A DNA stretch of 57,830 bases. Source: an uncultured Collinsella sp. Its GTDB lineage: Bacteria > Actinomycetota > Coriobacteriia > Coriobacteriales > Coriobacteriaceae. The translations under genes and the position numbers were made by a program. Every line of letters starts with the position of its first letter. Positions within the stretch are counted from its first letter, which is position 1. The stretch is taken from NCBI GenBank assembly GCA_934630855.1, contig CAKTWW010000008.1:1-57830 (forward strand), in the 5' to 3' direction. A model generated the notes under the pieces. The model was not told the origin of the DNA. It saw nothing but the letters and a program-made list of their open reading frames with translations, and did not search any database. This document shows, in pieces, positions 33,536-41,311 of this stretch.

Positions 33536-35176
33536 ATGCAAGCGGATACCGTGCTTAAGGGGAAGGTGTTCACGTCTAATCGCGCAGAGTTTACCGCTCA
33601 GGCGGTAGCGATTAAGGACGGCATTTTCGTCTATGTGGGCGACGAGGCGGGGGTGAACGAGTACGTCGGTCCTGACACTAAGGTGATCGAGGCGGGCGAC
33701 GGTATGTTCATGCCGGGCTTCTGCGATGCTCATATGCATTTCTCGTCTGGTGCTGGCCAGTTTGCCTACGAGATTGACATTTTGGGTCTCGAGACCGTGG
33801 ACGAGTACGTGGATACCATCCGCAAATATGTGGAAGAGCATCCCGGCCGCGAGTTCTATAAGGGCATGGGTTGGGACAACGCCGTGTTCGAGAACGAGGG
33901 CAAGATTCAGGCCAAGGAGCTGCTGGATGCAGTGTGTCCGGACGTGCCGATGCTTATCGGTTCCTACGATGGCCACTCCTATTGGGTCAACAGCAAGTGC
34001 CTCGAGAAGGCCGGCATCGGTCGCGGCTTTGTGAGCCAGGAGGCTGGAACCATCGTTTTGGATCCCGAGACGCAGGAGCCTACGGGTCTTGTGCGCGATT
34101 GGGCCATGAACGATGTTTTCAAGGCGATTCGTTCCTATACGGTCGAAGAGTTCAAGAGCGCCATTCTTACGTTGCAGGAGGACTTGCTTGCGGTCGGTAT
34201 TACCAATATTTACGAGCCGATTCTTCGCGATGAGGTCAATGCTCAAATTGCTCTCGAGGAGCTCGACATCGAGGGTAAGCTCAAGCTCAAGGTGACCTCC
34301 GGCTTCTATTGCAAGCCCGAGCACGAGGGCCTCGACAAGATCGATCGCTGCGCCAAGGTTCGCGATTCCTATCATGGCGAACACTATCAGTGCAACAACA
34401 TCAAGTTCGTGCTCGATGGCGTTATCGAGTCCGGTACGGCCTATCTGCTGGATGAGTACACCGACAAGCCCGGTTTCCGCGGTGTTTCCAACTGCGAGCC
34501 CGGCGATTACAACGCTATGGTTCGCTATGCCAAGGAAAAGGGTTTCCAGGTTCACGTGCATGCTATCGGCGACGCTGCCATCTCCATGGCGCTTGACGGC
34601 TTTGAGTATGCCCAGGCAACCGATCCGAAGGATGACTGGCGCCCGACCATTACGCACCTGCAGGTCATGCGCGACGAGGATATCGACCGCTTTGCCGCCC
34701 TCAAGGGTGTCGCTTGCGCCAACCCTACGTGGCACTTCAAGGACCCCGTGTGCTATGAGTCCCTGGAGCACGCTCAGCTTGGTGAGCGTGCCGAGTCCGA
34801 GTATCCGCTCAAGAAGTTCTGGGACCGCGGCATGGTCGTCACCTCGGCAACCGACTTCCCCGTCTCCAACCCCGACCCCATGGAGGGTCTGGAGGTCGGC
34901 GTGACTCGCTGCGCGCCCGGCGACGCTTCGGAAGAGACCATGCTCGACCCGAACCAGCGTGTATCCGTCGAGGACATGATCTGCGCCGGCACCATCAATG
35001 GTGCGTATCAGAACTTCCTCGAGAAGCGCATCGGCTCCATCGAAGTGGGCAAGGAAGCCGACTTCGTGCTCATGGACCGCGACATCACGTCCATCGATCC
35101 CCATACCATCCATGAGGCCAAGTGCCTTATGACTGTCATTGACGGTAAGACCATGTACGAGAAGGAAGGCGAGTAG
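33536..35176 (+). CDS. Amidohydrolase family 3 protein (YtcJ-like)
   Basis: This is a 546-residue metal-dependent hydrolase of the amidohydrolase superfamily. It has GFCDAHMHF (HxH metal pair), GMGWDNAVF and SYDGHSYWVNSKCLEKAGI, VHVHAIGDAAI (metal His), ITHLQVM and TSATDFPVSNPDPMEGL (late Asp), and the C-terminal beta-sandwich GSIEVGKEADFVLMDRDI. Family members hydrolyse N-acyl or exo-amide compounds; the substrate here is unknown. The leader can hide its SD. The MATE exporter starts one base after its stop, and a LuxR regulator follows, suggesting a small regulated uptake/detoxification or conversion cluster. Confidence 0.9.
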   Translation: MQADTVLKGKVFTSNRAEFTAQAVAIKDGIFVYVGDEAGVNEYVGPDTKVIEAGDGMFMPGFCDAHMHFSSGAGQFAYEIDILGLETVDEYVDTIRKYVEEHPGREFYKGMGWDNAVFENEGKIQAKELLDAVCPDVPMLIGSYDGHSYWVNSKCLEKAGIGRGFVSQEAGTIVLDPETQEPTGLVRDWAMNDVFKAIRSYTVEEFKSAILTLQEDLLAVGITNIYEPILRDEVNAQIALEELDIEGKLKLKVTSGFYCKPEHEGLDKIDRCAKVRDSYHGEHYQCNNIKFVLDGVIESGTAYLLDEYTDKPGFRGVSNCEPGDYNAMVRYAKEKGFQVHVHAIGDAAISMALDGFEYAQATDPKDDWRPTITHLQVMRDEDIDRFAALKGVACANPTWHFKDPVCYESLEHAQLGERAESEYPLKKFWDRGMVVTSATDFPVSNPDPMEGLEVGVTRCAPGDASEETMLDPNQRVSVEDMICAGTINGAYQNFLEKRIGSIEVGKEADFVLMDRDITSIDPHTIHEAKCLMTVIDGKTMYEKEGE

Positions 35177-35177
35177 G

Positions 35178-36590
35178 ATGGAAGAGACCAACCCCAACAA
35201 GCTCGCGCGTAACTACACGCTCATCGGACTGTTCCTCTTTGCTGCCCCCTCGATCCTGCTGCAGCTTTGGACCGGTATCTATCAGATTTTCGACACCGCA
35301 ATCGCCACCAACTTCAACAGTACGGCGACGCTTTCGGCCATTAATATCGTCTATCCCGCTCAGGCGGTGGTAGAGGCCATCGCCTTCCTGTTCTCTGGCG
35401 GTTCCGCGGCCCTCCTGGGCAAGCTTTTGGGCGAGAAGAAGACCCGTGAGGCGAACCAGACGTTTACCTGCGTTTTGCTCATCTCGACTATCATCGCCAC
35501 CGTTTGGGGTTTTGCTATCAGCTTTGCTGGCGACCAGGTGTGGTACTTCATGGGCGCTGACGCAGGCCTCGCTCCCGTCTGCACCACCTATTGGAACGTG
35601 CACCGCTTCTTCATGCCGCTCTACACCATCCAGCTCGGTTTCCAGATGTGGCTGCTCACTGCCGGTAAGCCCACGCATTGCATGGTGATCACCATCCTTG
35701 GTGGTCTGGTCACGCTGGGCATGGACGTTGTCTACCAGGGTACGCTTGGTCTGGGCACCACGGGTGCAGCTCTTGGCTTTGGTACCGGCTCTGCCTTTGC
35801 CGCCATCGCTTCTGCAGTCGTCATCTTCTCCAAGAGCAGCGTCCTGCATTATGACTCGCCGGCCTGTCCTGCGAAGAATATCGCCGAGAGCTGCAAGATC
35901 GGTCTCGCAGACTTTATCTACAGTGCCGCCACCGGCTTCATGACCGCTATCTACAACATCCAGGCCATGAAGTACTTTGGAGCCGACGGCGTCGCCGTTG
36001 CCGCAATCTTCCTGTATGTGCAGTTCCTCTTCGTTGGCCCGTTCATTGGCTTTGGTAAGGGCGCTACGCCGATCATTAGCTATCAGATCGGCGAAAACGA
36101 TCCCAAGAAGATTCACGGCACGTACCAGAAGTACCGTCGTCTGAGCGCTATCCTCATCGTCGTTATTGCTGTCCTGGGTATCGTTATGATGAAGCCGATC
36201 CTGTTGGTCTATGGTCAGGTCCCCGGCGACCCCGTATATACCCTCGCCTCCCAGAAGTGGATTCTCTTCGCCTCTTGCGCTGGCCTCGTCGGCATTAATA
36301 TCTGCATTCAGAACATGCTCACGGCCTTCAACGACACGATGATGCCTCTCATCATCTCCACCCTGCGTTCGCTCGTTCTTCCCATCGCTTTGCTGCTGGT
36401 GCTTCCCATGGTCATTGGCGGCGACGGCGTGTGGCTGGCTCTGACCGTTGCCGAGGCCTTTACCGCTGTGGTTTCGTTCTTCTTCCTCAAAAAGGGTGCC
36501 CAGAAGTACGGCTACAACACCGATGAGGGCGTCGAGCTTCCCGAAGAGGTTCTCGAGGCTGCTCGCGCTGCGGCTGCCGAAGAGATGTAA
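35178..36590 (+). CDS. MATE-family efflux transporter
   Basis: This 470-residue protein has twelve membrane helices of the MATE/MOP superfamily, which export drugs or metabolites using a Na+ or H+ gradient. It opens with PSILLQLWTGIYQIFDTAIA and SAINIVYPAQAVVEAIAFLFSGGSAALLGKLLGEKK, typical of the first MATE half, with the second-half counterpart GADGVAVAAIFLYVQFLFVGPFIGFGKGATPIISYQIG. It is co-transcribed with the amidohydrolase (ATG one base after its stop; AAGGAAGG is the likely SD), so it may export the product or carry related compounds. Confidence 0.92.
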   Translation: MEETNPNKLARNYTLIGLFLFAAPSILLQLWTGIYQIFDTAIATNFNSTATLSAINIVYPAQAVVEAIAFLFSGGSAALLGKLLGEKKTREANQTFTCVLLISTIIATVWGFAISFAGDQVWYFMGADAGLAPVCTTYWNVHRFFMPLYTIQLGFQMWLLTAGKPTHCMVITILGGLVTLGMDVVYQGTLGLGTTGAALGFGTGSAFAAIASAVVIFSKSSVLHYDSPACPAKNIAESCKIGLADFIYSAATGFMTAIYNIQAMKYFGADGVAVAAIFLYVQFLFVGPFIGFGKGATPIISYQIGENDPKKIHGTYQKYRRLSAILIVVIAVLGIVMMKPILLVYGQVPGDPVYTLASQKWILFASCAGLVGINICIQNMLTAFNDTMMPLIISTLRSLVLPIALLLVLPMVIGGDGVWLALTVAEAFTAVVSFFFLKKGAQKYGYNTDEGVELPEEVLEAARAAAAEEM

Positions 36591-36619
36591 ATCAAACAAT
36601 CGGATTCTGCAATAAAGTG

Positions 36620-36652
36620 CGGGCGGTAGGGTTACTCGAGCCTTGCCGCCCG
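36620..36652 (+). terminator. Terminator-like hairpin after the MATE gene
   Basis: CGGGCGG and CCGCCCG form the stem, followed only by TCTCTTG, so termination may be weak. Confidence 0.45.
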
Positions 36653-36748
36653 TCTCTTGCGGGTTGCGACCGGTTCGAATATCCGCGGGGTACCGGTGCG
36701 CTATCATGAGTCATGAGTCTCATTGCGGCAAAAGGGGAGGACAAGCTC

Positions 36749-37780
36749 GTGGGGTTTTATATCTATCTTTACAACGTGTTCTTCCTTTGCCTCTTTGCCT
36801 GCGCCGCTTTTTTCTGCGGTGTGACAAAAGGCATGACGGAGAGCAAGCGCTTTGCGTACCTCTCTATGCTCATGGCCCTGCTGGCCCTCGAAGGAGTGGC
36901 CGATATGGGATCGTCCCTTGTGTCGGGAATGTTTTCGTCCGGGGGCAGCTTTGGTCCCCATGGCGCTTTGACCCTCTTTGGAATAGCGAAGACGCTCTCT
37001 CAGATGGGCGAGGAGATCCTCTTCTATTTGCTGGCATGTGATGTGACCAAGCGTACCGCACGATCGGCTTTGTTCCTTCTCTTCCCGGTGCTCGCTCTGG
37101 TTCGTTGCTTGGCGGGGACAGTTTATCTGGGCATCGTATCCGACATGGTATTTCTCTTTATCGATCCCTTGGTCATGATTTCTCTTTGTGCCTGGAGCCT
37201 GATGGGCTTGGCGCATTCCGCCCCCGTGGAGGATGCTGATTCTCGCGCGCTGCATCTTTTGCGTTCGCTGCTTCTTTTGTGCCTTTGCGCCTACGCCGCC
37301 TCGATTGGCGAGGACCTTATCTACGCGGCCATGTATATGCACTCCGGTTCGGTTCCGTTTTATGTGGGCAAGATCAACATCATGGAGGACGCTCTGTGGG
37401 CCGGTCTTGCGGTTTCCTGCATTATCTACGCACGCCACTATCAAGATGAGTTCCACGTGCGGCGAACCGAGCAGCTTGTGCGCGATCGTCTGGATTTGTA
37501 TCGCTTGGAGACGGAGCAGCGCGCGGCGAAGCAGGGCGCCAGCAATATTGCCGATTTCTGTGCGCTCTACGAGCTCACGCCGCGCGAGCAAGAAGTATTG
37601 TCTCGAGTTCTGACGGGACAGGGGAACCAGCAGATAGCAAACGATTTAGTTATCTCGTTGGGAACGGTCAAGGCTCACGTCCATAGCATCTATCGAAAAC
37701 TGTCTGTCTCGCGTCGTAGCGAACTCATGGGCATGTTTTACGAGCGCTCGCGTGGCGCTGCCGCTCCTGCGGAAAAGTAA
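36749..37780 (+). CDS. Membrane-bound LuxR-family regulator (7-TM type)
   Basis: This is a regulator with about seven membrane helices (residues 1-235) followed by a short coiled segment and a LuxR helix-turn-helix: YELTPREQEVLSRVLTGQ, QQIANDLVISLGTVKAHVHSIYRKL. GTG 36749 was chosen because AAAGGGGAGG lies eight bases upstream and the first helix starts at once; an ATG at 36713 is in frame but has no ribosome site. It differs from the 12-TM LuxR protein at 16765 in the membrane part, so the two are separate sensor types. It probably controls the amidohydrolase-MATE pair or the small membrane protein that follows. Confidence 0.85.
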   Translation: MGFYIYLYNVFFLCLFACAAFFCGVTKGMTESKRFAYLSMLMALLALEGVADMGSSLVSGMFSSGGSFGPHGALTLFGIAKTLSQMGEEILFYLLACDVTKRTARSALFLLFPVLALVRCLAGTVYLGIVSDMVFLFIDPLVMISLCAWSLMGLAHSAPVEDADSRALHLLRSLLLLCLCAYAASIGEDLIYAAMYMHSGSVPFYVGKINIMEDALWAGLAVSCIIYARHYQDEFHVRRTEQLVRDRLDLYRLETEQRAAKQGASNIADFCALYELTPREQEVLSRVLTGQGNQQIANDLVISLGTVKAHVHSIYRKLSVSRRSELMGMFYERSRGAAAPAEK

Positions 37781-37850
37781 TTAAAACTGGCTTTCCAGTA
37801 GAGGCGCGGTTTCTCCACGTACCGTATCACTACGAAAACTAAAGGAATAT

Positions 37851-38354
37851 ATGAATATGAATACTCGAGAAACGAGGGTCGCTGGCATAATCAATGCCCT
37901 GGTGAACCCGCTCCTGATGTGCTCCTTTTTGCCTATTATCGAAGGCAAAGCGGCACTCGATATGTCGAGTCCTACCGGTTTTTGGGGGCAGCTTGCGCTC
38001 GCTGTCGTCATCGCAGAGGCGGTGAGCTCACTACCGCAGTTTGGAAGGGTCGTTGGGGACTGGGTTGATTTCTTCGGATTCAAACCGGGTGGCCCTGCGT
38101 CAAAGATCGCGGGCACGGTGTTCGCCGCCACGCTGCTCTTTTTGATTATCGGTTTGGCTGAGATAGCGTTCCAGACCGGCTTTGGCCTTGTGGGCGAAAC
38201 AACCTATTTCTCCCGTTGGGCAAAGCTCGCTACCGGCGGCTGGGCCTTTGTTGTGGTCGGTGGCTTGCTGTTCGACCCCATCGCGGCAAAGGTCGCCCAT
38301 GTTCTCGTGGGCGAAAAGGCCCCGCAGACCGAGGAAATGCTCGAGGCGGAATAG
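37851..38354 (+). CDS. Small membrane protein of unknown function
   Basis: This 167-residue protein has four predicted hydrophobic helices (about 10-33, 45-62, 82-106 and 127-150) and an acidic C-terminal tail ending EEMLEAE. I do not recognise the family. AAAGGA lies close before ATG 37851 and ten bases before a second ATG at 37857; either may be used. It follows the LuxR gene by 70 bp on the same strand and ends at a terminator, so it is a possible target or partner of that regulator. Confidence 0.6.
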   Translation: MNMNTRETRVAGIINALVNPLLMCSFLPIIEGKAALDMSSPTGFWGQLALAVVIAEAVSSLPQFGRVVGDWVDFFGFKPGGPASKIAGTVFAATLLFLIIGLAEIAFQTGFGLVGETTYFSRWAKLATGGWAFVVVGGLLFDPIAAKVAHVLVGEKAPQTEEMLEAE

Positions 38355-38410
38355 CCTGAAGGGCCGCCCTGTCTAAACGAATCATTCTCGATAGTTTGCC
38401 TCTCCTTTTG

Positions 38411-38453
38411 CGCGCATGCGATTGGCTTCAGTCGCATGCGCGTTGTTTTGTTT
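38411..38453 (+). terminator. Rho-independent terminator
   Basis: GCGCATGCGA pairs with TCGCATGCGC, followed by GTTGTTTTGTTT. Confidence 0.85.
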
Positions 38454-38543
38454 AACGAGTGGAATGTATCGTCGATGAACCTGTGCTGCACGTGTGCCAC
38501 AATGGGGCGCGAACGATAGAGAAAGATCGCAAGAGGAGCTCGC

Positions 38544-39245
38544 GTGCTTGCTCGTATATGGCGCTACATAGAGGGACCAGTGCTTTTGTTCGTGCCGCCA
38601 TGCATGGGCATCATGCTGTATCTGGGCATTGCCCAGGCTGCTTTGTTGATGTTCGCTATGGTGGCGCTCGTGCTTGCGCTGTTCTTTGCGGGTTACGAGG
38701 CGTCGCGTCCGGGCCTGCGTCAGATTATGCCCACGCTGGTGTTGGCGGCGTTGGCGGCGGCGGGGCGCATCCTGTTTGGGCCCATTCCCGACTTTAAGCC
38801 GGTGAGTGCCATCGCCATTATCGCGGGGGCGACGCTTGGGCGGCGTAACGGCTTTATGGTCGGTGCGCTGGCTGCTCTGACCAGCAATTTCTTTTTTGGA
38901 CAGGGTATGTGGACGCCGTGGCAGATGTATGCCTGGGGCCTGGTGGGCTACGTCGGCGGCGTGCTGGCGCATGTGGGCGCGTTCGATCGCGCCGACGGCA
39001 CCGTGCGCGTGCCAGCGCTGTTGACGTATGGCTTTGCCTCGGGCTTGCTGTATGGCGTCGTGATCAACGCGTATGACATCATCGGTTTTGTCCAGCCGCT
39101 CACCTGGGCGGGCGCCGTGGCGCGCCTTGCCACGGCGGTGCCGTTCGACATCACGCACGGCCTGGCAACCTGCGTGTTTTTGGCCGCCTTGTACAAACCC
39201 TGGTGCCGTCGCATCAATCGCGTCGTCGTGAAATACGGGTTGTAG
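38544..39245 (+). CDS. ECF transporter S component
   Basis: This 233-residue substrate-binding membrane subunit of the ECF class has six helices. The middle region GPIPDFKPVSAIAIIAGATLGRRNGFMVGALAALTSNFFFGQGMWTPWQM is typical of S components that recruit a shared EcfAAT module, such as cobalamin or related transporters. The vitamin cannot be assigned safely. The GTG start is supported by GAGGAG five bases upstream. It may use the EcfT/EcfA encoded 5 kb upstream, although no operon links them. Confidence 0.75.
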   Translation: MLARIWRYIEGPVLLFVPPCMGIMLYLGIAQAALLMFAMVALVLALFFAGYEASRPGLRQIMPTLVLAALAAAGRILFGPIPDFKPVSAIAIIAGATLGRRNGFMVGALAALTSNFFFGQGMWTPWQMYAWGLVGYVGGVLAHVGAFDRADGTVRVPALLTYGFASGLLYGVVINAYDIIGFVQPLTWAGAVARLATAVPFDITHGLATCVFLAALYKPWCRRINRVVVKYGL

Positions 39246-39286
39246 GGCCGGTTGCGCCGGGTCGAGAATCAATACTGCTTCGGTGT

Positions 39287-39450
39287 CATTTCAAAACTAT
39301 GCCGGTTTACGGGGCTGGATTGGCGCAGGCCGACCATACCGGCATTTTTCGAAAAAAGGCACGCTGTCTACCTGCGGTTTTATTCTGCTCGAATTGCGTG
39401 TGGTTGGGAATCCGCGATTCAGCCCCGTAAACCGGCATAGTTTTGAAATG
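39287..39450. repeat. 164-bp palindromic element with 31-bp perfect terminal repeats
   Basis: The left arm at 39287-39317 starts CATTTCAAAACTATGCCGG and is the exact complement of 39420-39450. The interior contains GTCTACCTGCGGTTTT, also found in the element at 54300-54453 (opposite orientation). No gene is encoded. It occupies most of the gap between the ECF S gene and xth. Confidence 0.9.
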
Positions 39451-39488
39451 AGCGACTCATATGATGACCATCGCAGGCCGCGAGTGAT

Positions 39489-39520
39489 CAAAATGATCCG
39501 TTTTCCTCCGTCACCGAGGG
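39489..39520 (-). repeat. GGAGGAAAACGGATCATTTTG repeat, inverted copy
   Basis: The minus strand reads a CGGTGACGGAGGAAAACGG block continuing to ATCATTTTG, matching two direct copies at 54482 and 54721. In both regions it lies beside the 154-164 bp palindrome. Confidence 0.7.
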
Positions 39521-39531
39521 ACCATTTGGGT

Positions 39532-40350
39532 TTAGAGCTCCAGTGTGAGGGTGACGGGGCAGTGGTCGCTGCCGAAGATGTCGCCGCGGATGCCGGTGTC
39601 GCGCACGTTGGCAGCGATTGCGTCGCTTACCAAGAAGTAGTCGATGCGCCAGCCGGCGTTGTTCTTACGGGCATTAAAACGGTAGCTCCACCAGCTGTAG
39701 ACGCCCTCGACGTCCGGGTTTGCCGCTCGCCAGGTGTCGGTAAAGCCGGCGTTGAGCAGCTCAGTGAACTTACCGCGCTCTTCGTCCGAAAAGCCTGCGT
39801 TGCCGCGGTTGGACTTGGGGTTCTTAAGGTCGATCTCCTCGTGTGCCACGTTAAAGTCGCCGCAGGTTACCACGGGTTTGCCGGTCTCGCGCTCGAGGCC
39901 TGTCAAAAAGCCGCGGTAGGCATCGTCCCATGCCATGCGCACGTCGATGCGGGCGAGCTCGTTTTGGGCGTTAGGCGTATAGACGTCGACAAACCAAAAC
40001 TTGTCGAACTCCAGCGCGCAGACGCGGCCCTCGGTCGCGGCTTGGGCAACAAGCTCGGCAGCCTTGCCTTCGCTGGCGTAGGGCAGCAGCGCGTCGGCGC
40101 GCAGCACACGCAACGGCTCCTGGCGGCTAAAGACCGCGGTACCCGAGTAGCCTTTGCGCTCGGCGTAGCTCCAGGTTTGGTGGTAGCCGGGCAGGTCGAT
40201 GTCGACCTGGCCTTCTTGCAGTTTGGTTTCTTGCAACGCCAGGATATCGACATCGAGTTCCTGCGCGATCTGGGTAAAGCTCGGGTCCTTTTTGAGCACG
40301 GCGCGCAGGCCGTTAACGTTCCACGAGGCAAAGGTATAAGTCTGAGGCAT
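39532..40350 (-). CDS. xth: Exodeoxyribonuclease III family protein
   Basis: This 272-residue AP endonuclease/3'-5' exonuclease of the ExoIII family acts in base-excision repair. It begins YTFASWNVNGLRAVLKK, with LALQETKLQEGQ (metal-binding Glu), GYSGTAVFSRQEPL, CGDFNVAHEEIDLKNPKSN (catalytic Asp-Asn), GFTDTWR, YSWWSYRFNARKNNAGWRIDYFLVS and the closing GSDHCPVTLTL. All catalytic segments look intact. It is divergent from the sirtuin gene. Confidence 0.95.
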   Translation of the reverse strand: MPQTYTFASWNVNGLRAVLKKDPSFTQIAQELDVDILALQETKLQEGQVDIDLPGYHQTWSYAERKGYSGTAVFSRQEPLRVLRADALLPYASEGKAAELVAQAATEGRVCALEFDKFWFVDVYTPNAQNELARIDVRMAWDDAYRGFLTGLERETGKPVVTCGDFNVAHEEIDLKNPKSNRGNAGFSDEERGKFTELLNAGFTDTWRAANPDVEGVYSWWSYRFNARKNNAGWRIDYFLVSDAIAANVRDTGIRGDIFGSDHCPVTLTLEL

Positions 40351-40464
40351 GGTGTCCTTTCGACGGGGTTGGCAGGCTTAAGATTAACGCAACAGGGGCG
40401 AGACGGGCCCCGCGGGCGACGGTGCAATCGCAGCCGTTCCGACCAGCATGGACGGAGGACAAAC

Positions 40465-41217
40465 ATGACACAGGCGATAACAGATCCCAAGCAGGCCTCC
40501 GCCGCGCTGTCGGAGCTGTTCGATACCCACGAGCGCGTGGTGTTCTTTGGTGGCGCGGGCGTTTCCACGGCGAGCGGCATCCCCGATTTCCGCAGCGTGG
40601 ACGGCCTGTATCACCAGCAGTTCGCTTATCCGCCCGAGACCATGCTCTCGCACAGCTTTTACGAGGCGCACCCGGCCGAGTTCTTCGATTTTTACCGCAC
40701 CAAGATGATTGCGCTCGGCGCCAAGCCCAACCGCTGTCACACCAAGCTGGCCGAGCTGGAGCGCGCCGGCAAGCTCGATGCCGTGGTGACGCAAAACATC
40801 GACGGCTTGCATCAGATGGCCGGCTCGCGGCGCGTGTTCGAGCTGCACGGCTCGGTCCATCGCAACATTTGCCAGACGTGTGGCACGGTCTACAGCGCCG
40901 AGTGGATCTGCGCCCGCGAGCACGAGGACGCCGAGGGCGTGCCCGTGTGCCCCGCGTGCGGCGGGCGCATCAAGCCCGATGTGGTGCTCTACGAGGAGCC
41001 GCTCGACGAGCACGTACTGACCGGCGCGGTTGCCGCCATTGCCGCGGCCGATGCCCTCATTGTGGGCGGAACCTCGCTCGTGGTGTATCCGGCGGCGGGC
41101 CTCACGCGCTACTTTACCGGCGACACGCTGGCCATTTGCAACCTGGCACCTACCGATCAGGACGCAAATGCCGACCTGCTGATTTCTTGCGACATCGCGG
41201 CCGCGTTTGCGTTCTAG
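40465..41217 (+). CDS. cobB: NAD-dependent protein deacylase (Sir2 family)
   Basis: This 250-residue sirtuin removes acyl groups from lysines using NAD. It has GGAGVSTASGIPDFRS (NAD loop), TQNIDGLHQMAGS, ELHGSVHRN (catalytic His), a Zn ribbon CQTCGTVY and CPACGG, and GGTSLVVYPAAGL. It lacks the Ala-Thr pattern needed to call the exact acyl preference. The ATG at 40465 has GGAGGAC ahead of it; the frame is open far upstream by chance. It could regulate acetyl-CoA-linked enzymes. Confidence 0.94.
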   Translation: MTQAITDPKQASAALSELFDTHERVVFFGGAGVSTASGIPDFRSVDGLYHQQFAYPPETMLSHSFYEAHPAEFFDFYRTKMIALGAKPNRCHTKLAELERAGKLDAVVTQNIDGLHQMAGSRRVFELHGSVHRNICQTCGTVYSAEWICAREHEDAEGVPVCPACGGRIKPDVVLYEEPLDEHVLTGAVAAIAAADALIVGGTSLVVYPAAGLTRYFTGDTLAICNLAPTDQDANADLLISCDIAAAFAF

Positions 41218-41311
41218 CCCGCGTGCGCGGATACAATAGAAAGACTGATTGCAAAGCGACCCCGCCGCCAGCGCCCAGGCGCGGCGGCGCGGGCATTTTA
41301 GGAGGATGTTC

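Noticed and set aside
33363..33608. Short plus-strand frame beginning MAPKNEIELF
   Set aside because: It overlaps the regulatory leader and the start of the amidohydrolase in another frame, and its protein loses character after entering that gene.
39283..40464. Long plus-strand frame running into the sirtuin gene
   Set aside because: It crosses a palindromic repeat and lies opposite xth. Only the part from ATG 40465 has a ribosome site and sirtuin motifs.
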